The notes under the pieces were generated by a model. That model was not told the DNA's origin. It did no database searches and was given only the letters and a program-made list of their open reading frames with translations. This document shows, in pieces, positions 50,247 to 59,311 of a stretch of 64,000 nucleotides of DNA (its first letter is position 1; the number at the start of each line of letters is the position of its first letter). A program made the translations under genes and the position numbers. This stretch comes from Streptomyces sp. BK340 (GTDB taxonomy: Bacteria; Actinomycetota; Actinomycetes; Streptomycetales; Streptomycetaceae), in assembly GCF_007827595.1 (NCBI RefSeq), contig NZ_VISR01000023.1, positions 1-64,000 on the forward strand, written 5' to 3'.

Positions 50247-50660
50247 GTGTTTCCCCCCGGTCCGTACGGCGGTGGTCAGTCGCCGTCCTCGCCCCGAAGG
50301 CGTGCGCCCTGGGGTGCGGTGCGGGTGTGTCGATGAGGGGGTGCCCGAAAAACCCGAACCTCACTCGGACGGTCCGCCGATGCGAGCCAAAAGGCTTCTC
50401 CGAGTGCCGAGTTGGAGAGTGAAGCGGGCATGTTAGGGCAGCGTTCAATTCCTGCACATACTTTACCGTTGCTATAACCTCGAAATGATTAACCACTTTC
50501 AGCCAATCACTCCTTTCCGGCCATCTTTCAGGGCGTCGAAGCCTGCAAATCAAAGCCACAAAAAGCCAATTGACGCATAACTTCGCGGGCCTTTACGCTG
50601 GTCGTCGACCATGGGGGATACGTGAGCGCACAATTGTGTTGCTCAGCGCGGGGGTGCCGT
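50247..50660. other. A/T-richer divergent control region of the peptidase/giant-protein cluster
   Basis: About 400 bases separate the M14-peptidase gene (minus) from the subtilase gene (plus). The stretch 50430-50600 is much richer in A/T than anything else nearby (TTTACCGTTGCTATAACCTC, AATGATTAACC, AATCAAAGCCACAAAAAGCC). It holds the promoter at 50570-50599. An upstream subtilase start (GTG 50622) would use part of this region. Confidence 0.6.
50570..50599 (+). promoter_or_regulatory. Housekeeping-type promoter for the subtilase operon
   Basis: TTGACG (50570-50575), an 18-base spacer and TACGCT (50594-50599) match the streptomycete main sigma-factor consensus. Transcription would begin near 50606. 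It should drive the whole coupled operon from the subtilase to the right edge. Confidence 0.7.
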
Positions 50661-53420
50661 GTGGTGATCAGCAAACTCGACGGAACACTTCTCTCTCGTC
50701 TCCGGACCCTGCAGGAACTCGCCCGCCGTGCCGAAGAGACCGCCGGACCAGCCGCGGCGCAGGCTGCCGAGCAACCCGTTCCGCTCGGGGACGCGGCTGT
50801 GGAAGCCGCCCGGATCGCGGCCGAGGCCGTGCAGGCCGCGGGGCAGGAGCAGGTCCGGGTCCTGGCGCACATCGAGGGGGACTTGGCGGCCGCGGAGAGC
50901 GCCGGGCTGTGGACCGAGTTCCGCACGGCGCGGGTCGCGGTCGGCAGAATCGCGGTGGCCGACCTCGAAAACGTGGCCGCGGTGACCGACGTCGTCGCGA
51001 TCCACGGTGACCAGCCGGTACGTCCGCTTCGGCCGGACCAGGCAGCGCCGGCTCATCCGGAGGCGGAGGCGGTCACCGCCTCCGGCACACCGGTCACGGA
51101 CATCGCGGACACCCACGCCGAAGCCATGCCGCCGTTGCCCGACGGGGTGACCGGGAAGGGCACACTCGTCGGCGTCATCGATTCCGGCATCGACATCTAC
51201 CACCCCGCCTTCATCAAGCCGGGCAGCAGCCCTCCCCGGACCCGGATCGTCTCACTGCTCGACTTCACGCTGCGTCAGACCATCGAGTGCACCGGGAACC
51301 CGACGGGCTCCGTGGTCCTCACCTGGCTTGCGCCCGGGGCCCAGGCGTCGGACATCACGCCGTCGCTGGCCTTCCCGCTGCAGGCGGCCACCGTGCAGAC
51401 CGCGCTCGAGGCGTTCAACTCGATCGATCCGGGTGATGTGAAGGTCACCGGTGGTCCGCTTCCCGGGACCCCCGTCGTCGTCGACTTCACAGGCCACTAC
51501 GACGGCAAGATCGTCGAGGAGATCGGCCTGCGGCCTTCCTTCACCGGAGGCGCCTCCCCGAAGATCGCCGTCCGTCGCGGTCGCGTGATCACCGAGGCGG
51601 AGATCAACGCAGCACTCCAGGCCAGCCCGCGCGTCCCCTTCGTGTCCCGCGACGGCACCGACCACGGCACCCATGTCGCGGGCATCGCCGCGGGCGTGGG
51701 GAAGGCGTCTCAGGCCTGCTGCAAGCGTGACCAGCCGATCGGTGTCGCACCGGACGCCGACCTGGCCATCGTCAGGGCCCTCACGAAAGGTGACATCGTC
51801 GCGGGTGCCACCCACGTCTTCGGTCAGTCCTGGCTCGCCCCCGGGGTGTTCAAGAAGCCCGCCGTCGTGAACGTGAGCCTCGGCTCCTTCGGCAGCGCGG
51901 GGGACGGCTCCGACCCGACCGACCTCGCACTGGACGACCTGCTGGTGGGAAGCAACGCGCGATCCATCGTGGTGGCCGCCGGGAACGAGGGCGACTCGTA
52001 TCCCATGCCGTCGCCCACCAACACCACGTTCACCGTGCCGACGTATCAGCGCGGCGGTGGGCAGCACGCGCGGGGTTTCGTCCCGGCACACGGAACGACG
52101 GTCCTCAAGCCGCTCCGCTTCTTCGTCGAGTTCGCGGACAACCGGCCGGACTGGTTCGACCTCTGGTACGAAGGCCCTGGGGAGCTCGCCGTCGATCTGT
52201 ACGGGCCGCCCAGCGCCCCGGGCGCCGTCTCGGCCACCGTGGGACCTCACCTCCACCCCCAGCTGACCCCCAGTCCGAACCCGAAGAGCACCCAGGTCGA
52301 CCTCGGCGGAACCGGGGGACATCCGCTGACGTACACGTATTACTCCGCCGTGCCGCCGAGCGGCAAGCGCCATCTCCGGCTGACGATCTCTCCGCCCGCC
52401 GGCCAGGACATCACCATGGGGTCATGGGAGATCGAGCTGCGTGAAAGGGCGGGGTTCGACACATGGTTCGACGTGTGGTTCCTGGAGGACAGGACGGATC
52501 CGTCGGGGCGGTTCGACACCGCCAACCAGGACCGCAGCAGGACCGTCACCTCTCCCGGCACCGCACGTCAGGTGATCACCGTGGGGTCCTTCAACCCCGA
52601 GGACGACCGACTCGCGCCGTACTCCAGCCGCGGCCCGACCACGGACTCGCGGTTGAAGCCGGAGCTGTGCGCCCCTGGAGAGCAGATCACCTCGGCCAAG
52701 AACGGCGGAACCCCACCCGACGGCCTCTACGCCGTCGACAGCGGCACCAGCATGGCCTCCCCGTACGTCGCCGGCGTCGTGGCCCTGATGTTCGAGGTCA
52801 ACGGCATTCTGGACCAGGGGGCCATCGTCTCCCACCTCATCAGCACCTGCGACGACCCGGTGCCTCCCGTTCCGCCGGGCCGGCTGGACAGCGGCTGGGG
52901 CAAGGGCCGGGTCAATCCCGAGAAGGCGGTGAACGCCGTCAGAGCGGCCTCCGCCGCGCGCCGCACCGTCACCCCGCACACGCCGGACGAGCCCCTCGTC
53001 CTGCCCGCCGCCGCCTACCCCGCCGCGCGTGTGCCGTTCACGACCCGGGTACGACAGGTGCGGTCCCGTATCGAGAGCACTCCAGCCGGGCGCCATCTGG
53101 CCTCGCTGGCCGCCACGCACCAGCCGGAGGTGCAACGGCTGGTCACGGGCGACCGGCGGGTGACCGTGGCCTGGCACCGGATGCACGGGCCGCTGCTCGT
53201 GCGGCTGTTGCTGTTCAGCGAGCTGTACCCGGACGCGCCCGTGCCCCGCACCCTCGGCGGGAAGTCCGTCGCCGACGGACTGGCACGGCTGCTCGAAGAG
53301 TTGCACCGTGCCGGGAGTCCCGCGCTGCGGGCCGGAATCACCGCACACCGCGCCTTCGTCCTCGCCCTGCCCGGAGCCCGGCTGTCCGAACTCGACGTAC
53401 CCACGGGCGAGGTGAGCTGA
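50661..53420 (+). CDS. Subtilisin-family (S8) serine protease with an inserted domain
   Basis: About 919 residues from the GTG at 50661 (GGGGG six bases upstream; a GTG at 50622 is the alternative). Catalytic triad: Asp in GVIDSGIDIYHP (about 174), His in DGTDHGTHVAGIA (about 335), Ser in DSGTSMASPYVAG (about 697), with oxyanion Asn in VVAAGNEGDS (about 440). Between Asp and His there is an insert of over 100 residues. Between Asn and Ser a beta-sandwich-like segment (KPLRFFVEFADNRPDWFDLWYEGPGELAVDLYGP) occurs, as in Bacteroides-type and tripeptidyl-type S8 enzymes. The N-terminal 120 residues are an alanine-rich helical region. There is no signal peptide, so it may act inside the cell or leave by another route. 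It is one base from the next gene and translationally coupled. Confidence 0.88.
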   Translation: MVISKLDGTLLSRLRTLQELARRAEETAGPAAAQAAEQPVPLGDAAVEAARIAAEAVQAAGQEQVRVLAHIEGDLAAAESAGLWTEFRTARVAVGRIAVADLENVAAVTDVVAIHGDQPVRPLRPDQAAPAHPEAEAVTASGTPVTDIADTHAEAMPPLPDGVTGKGTLVGVIDSGIDIYHPAFIKPGSSPPRTRIVSLLDFTLRQTIECTGNPTGSVVLTWLAPGAQASDITPSLAFPLQAATVQTALEAFNSIDPGDVKVTGGPLPGTPVVVDFTGHYDGKIVEEIGLRPSFTGGASPKIAVRRGRVITEAEINAALQASPRVPFVSRDGTDHGTHVAGIAAGVGKASQACCKRDQPIGVAPDADLAIVRALTKGDIVAGATHVFGQSWLAPGVFKKPAVVNVSLGSFGSAGDGSDPTDLALDDLLVGSNARSIVVAAGNEGDSYPMPSPTNTTFTVPTYQRGGGQHARGFVPAHGTTVLKPLRFFVEFADNRPDWFDLWYEGPGELAVDLYGPPSAPGAVSATVGPHLHPQLTPSPNPKSTQVDLGGTGGHPLTYTYYSAVPPSGKRHLRLTISPPAGQDITMGSWEIELRERAGFDTWFDVWFLEDRTDPSGRFDTANQDRSRTVTSPGTARQVITVGSFNPEDDRLAPYSSRGPTTDSRLKPELCAPGEQITSAKNGGTPPDGLYAVDSGTSMASPYVAGVVALMFEVNGILDQGAIVSHLISTCDDPVPPVPPGRLDSGWGKGRVNPEKAVNAVRAASAARRTVTPHTPDEPLVLPAAAYPAARVPFTTRVRQVRSRIESTPAGRHLASLAATHQPEVQRLVTGDRRVTVAWHRMHGPLLVRLLLFSELYPDAPVPRTLGGKSVADGLARLLEELHRAGSPALRAGITAHRAFVLALPGARLSELDVPTGEVS

Positions 53421-53421
53421 C

Positions 53422-56400
53422 ATGGCGGCCGGGACGCTGGAGCTGCTGGCCCGGGAGATCGCCCGGGCGCTGCAGCCCCTGGAGCAACGGCTCGGTGCGG
53501 AGCAGCGGCAGCGCTTCTTCAAGGAGCTGGGGCTGTGGCTGCCCGGCGGACTGGATTCCGCCGCGGGTGCCATCGGCGCGGTGGCCGTACAGGCGGCCGG
53601 TCTCGCAGCCGCCGTCGACGAACTCACCAGGGCGATCGAAGGGGACAGCACACCGGAGATCGTTCGGGCGGGCACGTCGCTGCTGGGGGCTCTCGGCCAG
53701 GTGCTCTCAGCCATCGGCACCCTCGGCCCGGCCCTCGAGACAACGGTCGCAGCCGATCAGTACCTGACGGACGCTCAACGTGGCCGACTTGCCGCCGAAG
53801 TACAGCAGTTGCCCAAGCGGCTGCTCGACCACACGCTGATCACCTATCTGGAGGGCCGAAGCCGAGAGGTGGTCGACGCGCTGACCCTCGTCGGCATCGT
53901 CGAGAGCATTCCGGCGGTCTACGACCCGGCGGATCCGACGCGGCTGCCCGTACGGCGTCGCGTCCTGCACCTGGACCGCCTGCTCGGCCTCCTCGCCGAT
54001 CCTGCCGGACTCCTCCGCGACGTCTTCCGCTTCGGCACACCGGAGTTCGACGGCCTGGCGCTGTTCCGCGTCGTCGCCGAACAGCTCATCGCGCGGGGGC
54101 AGCCCTACCTGTACCAGGGGCCGCCCGAACAGCCCGACCTGCCACCGACGTTCGACGTGCTCCTGACGCGGCTGATCGTCGACAAGTCGACCACACCGCC
54201 CTCCTTGCCCGTGGAGACCGCCGGTACGTCGGCCGCAAAGCTCTCCACCGCGGTCGAACTCAGCCCGCTCTGGAAGCTGGCTCTCGACGCGACCGCCACC
54301 TTCGACGCCGGACTGCGGGCCGTCGTCACCCCGCCCCTGGCTATCGCCTTCCGTCCCGAGGGCGACCTCGCGCTCTCCGCCGAGCTCACCCTGGAGGCGC
54401 GGCACGCGGACGGCAAGCCCATGCTGCTCCTCGGGCAGGCCGGCGGCTCCCGCCTGGAACTGGGGCACTTCGCCCTCGCCCTCGGACTCCACGCCGAAGC
54501 GACCGCCGGTGCCGACGTCACCGTCGAGCCCTCCGCACGCCTGAGCCTCCAGGACGGGCACCTCCTCATCGACCTCTCCGAAGCCGACGGATTCCTGCGT
54601 ACCGTCACCCGCGGAGGGAGGATCGAGTCCGACGTCGACGTCACCGCACTGTGGGCGCCGTCCTCCGGGCTGCGGCTCGAAGGCAGCGGCTCCCTGGATC
54701 TGTCGATCCCGGTGCATCTCGAGCTCGGTCCCGTCGAGGTCACCACGCTCTACCTCAGCGTCGGCATCGGCGACGGTCCCTCGGTGCCGGTGGAGATCTC
54801 GGGGGCGTTCACCGCGGAGTTCGGCCCCGTCAAAGCGGCCGTCGACCGGGTGGGGCTCGTGGTGACGCTCGGTTTCCCGGCGGACGGCGGGGCATTCGGA
54901 CCGCTCGACCTCGGATTCCGGTTCAAGCCTCCGAACGGTGTCGGGCTGTCGGTGGACGCCGGGGTGATCTCCGGCGGTGGGTACCTGTACGTCGACGCCG
55001 AACGCGGCGAGTACGCGGGCGCCGTGGAGCTGGAGTTCGCCGGCCTTCTCCAACTCAAGGGAATCGGGCTGATCTCCACCCGGATGCCGGACCGGCCCGA
55101 CGGATTCTCGCTGCTCGTCGTCATCACCGCGGAGTTCGGCACCGGGATCCAACTGGGGTACGGCTTCACGCTGCTCGCGGTCGGCGGGATCATCGGGCTC
55201 AACCGCGCCATGAACCTCAGGGCGCTGACCGAGGGCGTGCACAGCGGGCGTGTCGAATCGGTCATGTTCCCGCGGGACGTGGTGGCCAACGCGCCGCGGA
55301 TCATCAGCGATCTGCGGCAGTTCTTCCCGCCGGAGGACGGGAAGTTCCTCATCGGGCCGATGGCGAAGATCGGTTGGGGAACCCCGACGCTGGTCAGCGT
55401 CTCGCTCGGCCTGATCGTCGAGATCCCCGGGAACCTGGCCGTCCTCGGCGTGCTGAGGTGTGTGCTGCCCACCGAGCAACTGCCCTTGCTCGTACTGCAG
55501 GTGCAGTTCATCGGGGCCATCGAGTTCGACAGGTCACGGCTGTGGTTCTACGCCCGGCTGTTCGAGTCGCGCATCCTGTGGATGACCATCGACGGGGGGA
55601 TGGGTCTGTACGTCGCCTGGGGCGACAGCCCGGACCTCGTGCTGTCCGTCGGTGGGTTCCATCCCTCGTACAAGCCGCCCACGCTCCCCTTCCCGGTGCC
55701 CGACCGGCTGTCCGTCGACATCATCAACATGCCCGGCCGGCTGATCCGGGTCTCCGGATACTTCGCGATCACCAGCAACACCGTCCAGTTCGGAGCCGAG
55801 GCCCTGCTGCGCTTCGGGTTCGAGGACTTCGGCATCGAGGGGCACGTCAGTTTCGACGCGCTGTTCCGGTTCTCGCCGTTCGCGTTCGTCATCAGCGTGT
55901 CCGCCAGCGTCACGCTCAAGGTGTTCGGAGCGGGGATCTTCGGTATCGACCTGAGGTTCCAGCTCGAAGGCCCGTCACCGTGGCGGGCGCACGGGCGGGG
56001 CTCCATCTCCCTGCTCTTCTTCGAGATCTCCGCCGACTTCGACATCAGCTGGGGCGAGGAGCACAACACGACGCTCCCGCCCGTGGAGGTCCTCGCGCTG
56101 CTCGCCGGTGAGATCGCCAAGACTGAGGGGTGGGAGACCCGGCTGCCCACCGGGAACACCCGAACCCTGGTCACCCTGCGCCGGTTGGCGGACACCGAGG
56201 ACCTGGTGCTGCACCCGCTCGGCACTCTCTTCGTACGGCAGCGGGCCGTTCCGCTCGGGGTGCGGATCGACCGGGTGGGCGCGCAGCGGCCGAGCGACGG
56301 CAAGCGGTTCACCATCGCTCCGGACCCCGCCGGAGGGCTCGTCCGGCTCTCCCTGCCCGACGAGAAGTTCGCGATGGCCCAGTTCCAGGACATGGACGAC

Positions 56401-58071
56401 GCGGCCAAACTCTCCCGGCCGGCCTACGAGGACCAGGACGCGGGCCTCGAACTCAGCGCCGCCCCCGATGCGCTGGCCACTCACCGCGCGGTACGGCGCA
56501 GCGCCCGTTACGAGGCGCACGTCTTCGACTCCCGTAAGCCCCACACCCGGCCGGCCCCGAACTCGGCGGCGGCTGCGGCGCCCCGGGCCGTCGTCGCCCC
56601 CGCAGGCCGGACCAGGCGGTTCCAGAACGTGGACGCGGCCGTGTTCCGCCGGCTCCTCGACGGCAGCAGCACCAGCCGCTCGCCCCTGTCCCGCACGGAG
56701 GCCGGCCGTCGGCAGCCGTTCGCGGCCGAGGACACCGTGCGCGTGGCGGCGCAGCGGTTCGTCATCGCGTACGTGCGCAACAACGTCCAGGCGTTCCCGC
56801 CACGCGCGGGACTGAGTGCGACCACGTTCCGGTCCCAGGCCACCGCCGAGGACGCGCTCTCCGACTGGATCGCGGCGGATCCGGGACTCTCCGGGAAGCT
56901 GCACGTCATCCGGGAGTCGGAGGTCTCCGCACCGCTCGCGGCGCCGGACACCTGGACGGCCGCCGCACCTGCGCCCTTCGCCGCGGCGGGCGGTGAGGCC
57001 GTCCGGCTCGCGGGCGGGGTCGTACTGGTCACCGGGGGACGGGGCGAGACGGGTGCGCCGGTCGCGTCCGCCGCGCTGTTCGACCCTGTCGGAGGGGTCT
57101 GGGAGGCCGCCCCGGACATGGCGGTGGCCCGTCAGGGTCACACGGTCACGCTGCTCGCCGACGGCCGGGTACTGGTCGTCGGCGGACTCGGCACCGACGG
57201 CGAGGTGCTCGGCTCGGCCGAGGTCCATGACCCGGTGACCCGCGTCTGGAGCACGGTCGCGCCGCTGCCGGGCGCCCGCTTCGGTCACAGCGCCACCCTC
57301 CTCGGCGACGGCACGGTACTGATCACCGGTGGCTCCGGGCCGCGCGGCGGGCAGGGCCACGCCTCACTGGCGTCCGCGGAACTGTTCGACCCCCGTACCG
57401 GGGCCTGGGCCGAGGGCGAGCGGCGGCCCGCTCCCATGGGCGACGCCCGGTCCGGGCACCGGGCCGTCCGCCTGACCGACGGACGGGGCCGAGTGCTGGT
57501 CGTGGGCGGTGCGCTGCACACCGGAGCGGGGCGGGCGGCCCTCGCGTACTGCGAGCTGTACGACCCCGGAAGCCGGACCTGGACGCCGGCCGGCAGTCTC
57601 GCCGTACCGCGCACCGGTCACCAGGCCACGCTGCTCTCCGACGGGACCGTCCTGGTGACCGGTGGCGACCCGGACGGCACCCCGTCCGGCGCCCGGTTCT
57701 CCACGGCGTGCCAGGTCTCCGTGGAGCAGTACCGCCCGGGCACCGACACCTGGGTCCCGTGCCCCGGCCTGCCCCTCGCCGGACGCGGCCGCCATCAGGC
57801 CGTGGCCCTGCGCAGCGGCGGGGTCCTGGTGTTCGGCGGTACGCCCCGGCGCGAGCCGGCCTCGCCCGGGCTGCGGGGCGCGGTGCTCTACGACCCGGCG
57901 GCGCGCACCTGGACGGCCACCGGAGGCCTGGCCACCGGCCGTTCGGAGGCGGTGGCCGTCGAGCTGGCCGACGGACGGGTGCTCACCACCGGCGGGCTGG
58001 TCCGCTCGGGTCCCGCCACCCCGGACGGCGGCGACGCCGTCACCGCCACCACCGAGCTCCACACGCCCTGA
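53422..58071 (+). CDS. Giant DUF6603-like protein with C-terminal kelch propeller
   Basis: 1549 residues. About 1-300: alpha-helical region (LELLAREIARALQPLEQRLGAEQRQRFFKELGLWL). About 300-450: repetitive beta segments. About 450-880: a long amphipathic beta region I recognise as DUF6603-like (LGFRFKPPNGVGLSVDAGVI, SLLVVITAEFGTGIQLGYGF, FLIGPMAKIGWGTPTLVSVS, LVLSVGGFHPSYKPPTLPFP, GSISLLFFEISADFDISWGE). About 900-1170: variable linker. About 1176-1545: six or so kelch repeats (VVLVTGG, VLVVGG, VLITGG, SAELFDP, W). The beta region resembles a barrel- or tube-forming repeat, but no signal peptide is present. The function is unknown. The gene sits between the subtilase (1-base gap) and a second kelch gene (34-base gap). 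Confidence 0.85.
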   Translation: MAAGTLELLAREIARALQPLEQRLGAEQRQRFFKELGLWLPGGLDSAAGAIGAVAVQAAGLAAAVDELTRAIEGDSTPEIVRAGTSLLGALGQVLSAIGTLGPALETTVAADQYLTDAQRGRLAAEVQQLPKRLLDHTLITYLEGRSREVVDALTLVGIVESIPAVYDPADPTRLPVRRRVLHLDRLLGLLADPAGLLRDVFRFGTPEFDGLALFRVVAEQLIARGQPYLYQGPPEQPDLPPTFDVLLTRLIVDKSTTPPSLPVETAGTSAAKLSTAVELSPLWKLALDATATFDAGLRAVVTPPLAIAFRPEGDLALSAELTLEARHADGKPMLLLGQAGGSRLELGHFALALGLHAEATAGADVTVEPSARLSLQDGHLLIDLSEADGFLRTVTRGGRIESDVDVTALWAPSSGLRLEGSGSLDLSIPVHLELGPVEVTTLYLSVGIGDGPSVPVEISGAFTAEFGPVKAAVDRVGLVVTLGFPADGGAFGPLDLGFRFKPPNGVGLSVDAGVISGGGYLYVDAERGEYAGAVELEFAGLLQLKGIGLISTRMPDRPDGFSLLVVITAEFGTGIQLGYGFTLLAVGGIIGLNRAMNLRALTEGVHSGRVESVMFPRDVVANAPRIISDLRQFFPPEDGKFLIGPMAKIGWGTPTLVSVSLGLIVEIPGNLAVLGVLRCVLPTEQLPLLVLQVQFIGAIEFDRSRLWFYARLFESRILWMTIDGGMGLYVAWGDSPDLVLSVGGFHPSYKPPTLPFPVPDRLSVDIINMPGRLIRVSGYFAITSNTVQFGAEALLRFGFEDFGIEGHVSFDALFRFSPFAFVISVSASVTLKVFGAGIFGIDLRFQLEGPSPWRAHGRGSISLLFFEISADFDISWGEEHNTTLPPVEVLALLAGEIAKTEGWETRLPTGNTRTLVTLRRLADTEDLVLHPLGTLFVRQRAVPLGVRIDRVGAQRPSDGKRFTIAPDPAGGLVRLSLPDEKFAMAQFQDMDDAAKLSRPAYEDQDAGLELSAAPDALATHRAVRRSARYEAHVFDSRKPHTRPAPNSAAAAAPRAVVAPAGRTRRFQNVDAAVFRRLLDGSSTSRSPLSRTEAGRRQPFAAEDTVRVAAQRFVIAYVRNNVQAFPPRAGLSATTFRSQATAEDALSDWIAADPGLSGKLHVIRESEVSAPLAAPDTWTAAAPAPFAAAGGEAVRLAGGVVLVTGGRGETGAPVASAALFDPVGGVWEAAPDMAVARQGHTVTLLADGRVLVVGGLGTDGEVLGSAEVHDPVTRVWSTVAPLPGARFGHSATLLGDGTVLITGGSGPRGGQGHASLASAELFDPRTGAWAEGERRPAPMGDARSGHRAVRLTDGRGRVLVVGGALHTGAGRAALAYCELYDPGSRTWTPAGSLAVPRTGHQATLLSDGTVLVTGGDPDGTPSGARFSTACQVSVEQYRPGTDTWVPCPGLPLAGRGRHQAVALRSGGVLVFGGTPRREPASPGLRGAVLYDPAARTWTATGGLATGRSEAVAVELADGRVLTTGGLVRSGPATPDGGDAVTATTELHTP

Positions 58072-58105
58072 CCCCCCACGCCCCACCACGAAGGGTGCAT
58101 CCACG

Positions 58106-59311
58106 ATGACCAGTCCCACTCCGACGGCCGTCGGCAGCTGGACGAAGACCGGCGCCCTGCCCGCGGCGGCCGGCTGGCACGGGCAGGACGACGGCGCCGT
58201 CCTGCTGAAGAACGCCAAGGGCGTGCTGCTCGTCGGCGGCTCCGACACCGCCTCGGCCGCCACCAACCGCACCAACGTCTACGACCTGACGAAGCGGGAG
58301 TGGAAGGCGGGCAGCCCGCTCGCCTTCCCGCGCCGCCTGCACACCGTGACCGTGCTCGACAGCGGCAAGGTCCTGGTCACCGGCGGGACGGGCGGCTCCG
58401 GTCCGCACCCGGCCGGGCTGGCCGCGGTGGAGCTGTACGACCCGGTGCAGGGGACCTGGAAGACGGTCGCCGGCCTGCGCGAGGCCCGGTGGGGGCATGC
58501 CGCGGTACTCCTGGAGGGCGGGAAGGTGCTGGTGACCGGCGGGTCCACCAGCCGCTCAGGGGACTCGGTCCGGGCGCTCGCCTCGGCGGAGATCTTCGAT
58601 CCGAAGGGCGACCCGGACGATCCGGACAAGGGCTCCTGGACCCCCGCCGCGCCGATGACCGACGCCCGGACCGGGCACTGCGCCCTCGTCTTCAAGGGCG
58701 GCAAGGTCCTGGTGGCCGGCGGCACCGCGCCCGTGTCCCCGACCGGCGTGGCCGCGCTCGCCTACTGCGAGGTGTACGACCCGGGTGCCGGCCCCGCGGG
58801 TGCCTGGACGCCCGTCGCGAGCCTGTCGGAGCCGAGGAGCGGCCATCGGGCGGTCCTCGCCTCCGACACGGCCGCGCTGGTCGTCGGCGGAGCGACACCG
58901 GGCACCGCGGGCGACGGCACCTACGACCCGTACGACGAACTGACCGTGGAGCGTTTCGACCTGGCGTCCGGAAAGTGGACTGCGCGGCCGTCGACGCCGG
59001 GCGGCCGGGCCCTGCACCGGGTGGTCCCGCTCGGCTCGGCGAAGTTCCTCGTCGTGGGCGGCACCACCGACGACGGCAACGGCATCGGCTACCAGAGTGC
59101 GCTGGTCTACGACGACAACGGGCCGGGCGGCTGGAGCACGGCCGCGGGCCTGGCCGAGGGCCGCTGGGCGTTCGCCGCGACCGCGCTCGACGCCGGCACG
59201 GTCCTGGTCACCGGCGGGACCCTCGCCTCGGGTGTCGCCGCGGCGGACCCGACGAAGGCCGAACTGACCATGACCACCGAGGTCTTCACGCTCACCGGAG
59301 GCGGCTCGTGA
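58106..59311 (+). CDS. Kelch-repeat beta-propeller protein
   Basis: The 401-residue protein is made almost wholly of kelch blades: WTKTGALPAAAGWHGQDDGAVLLKNAKGVLLVGGSDTASAATNRTNVYDL, then repeats with GKVLVTGG, AAVELYDPVQGTWKTVAGL, ASAEIFDP, GKVLVAGG, ALAYCEVYDPG, AALVVGG and TVLVTGG. It is a free-standing relative of the propeller at the C-terminus of the preceding giant protein, with shared phrases (AALAYCE(L/V)YDPG). Galactose-oxidase catalytic residues are not evident, so a binding or scaffold role is likelier. There is no leader peptide. Its TGA overlaps the GTG of the next gene by four bases (GTGA), giving tight translational coupling. Confidence 0.9.
   Translation: MTSPTPTAVGSWTKTGALPAAAGWHGQDDGAVLLKNAKGVLLVGGSDTASAATNRTNVYDLTKREWKAGSPLAFPRRLHTVTVLDSGKVLVTGGTGGSGPHPAGLAAVELYDPVQGTWKTVAGLREARWGHAAVLLEGGKVLVTGGSTSRSGDSVRALASAEIFDPKGDPDDPDKGSWTPAAPMTDARTGHCALVFKGGKVLVAGGTAPVSPTGVAALAYCEVYDPGAGPAGAWTPVASLSEPRSGHRAVLASDTAALVVGGATPGTAGDGTYDPYDELTVERFDLASGKWTARPSTPGGRALHRVVPLGSAKFLVVGGTTDDGNGIGYQSALVYDDNGPGGWSTAAGLAEGRWAFAATALDAGTVLVTGGTLASGVAAADPTKAELTMTTEVFTLTGGGS

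Noticed and set aside
49395-50336. Plus-strand frame opposite the TPR region
   Set aside because: Its repeats only mirror the TPR duplication on the minus strand.
53422-59311. Kelch proteins as galactose-oxidase-like enzymes
   Set aside because: The copper ligands and Cys-Tyr pair of galactose oxidase are not apparent, and no signal peptide is present; a scaffold or binding role fits better.
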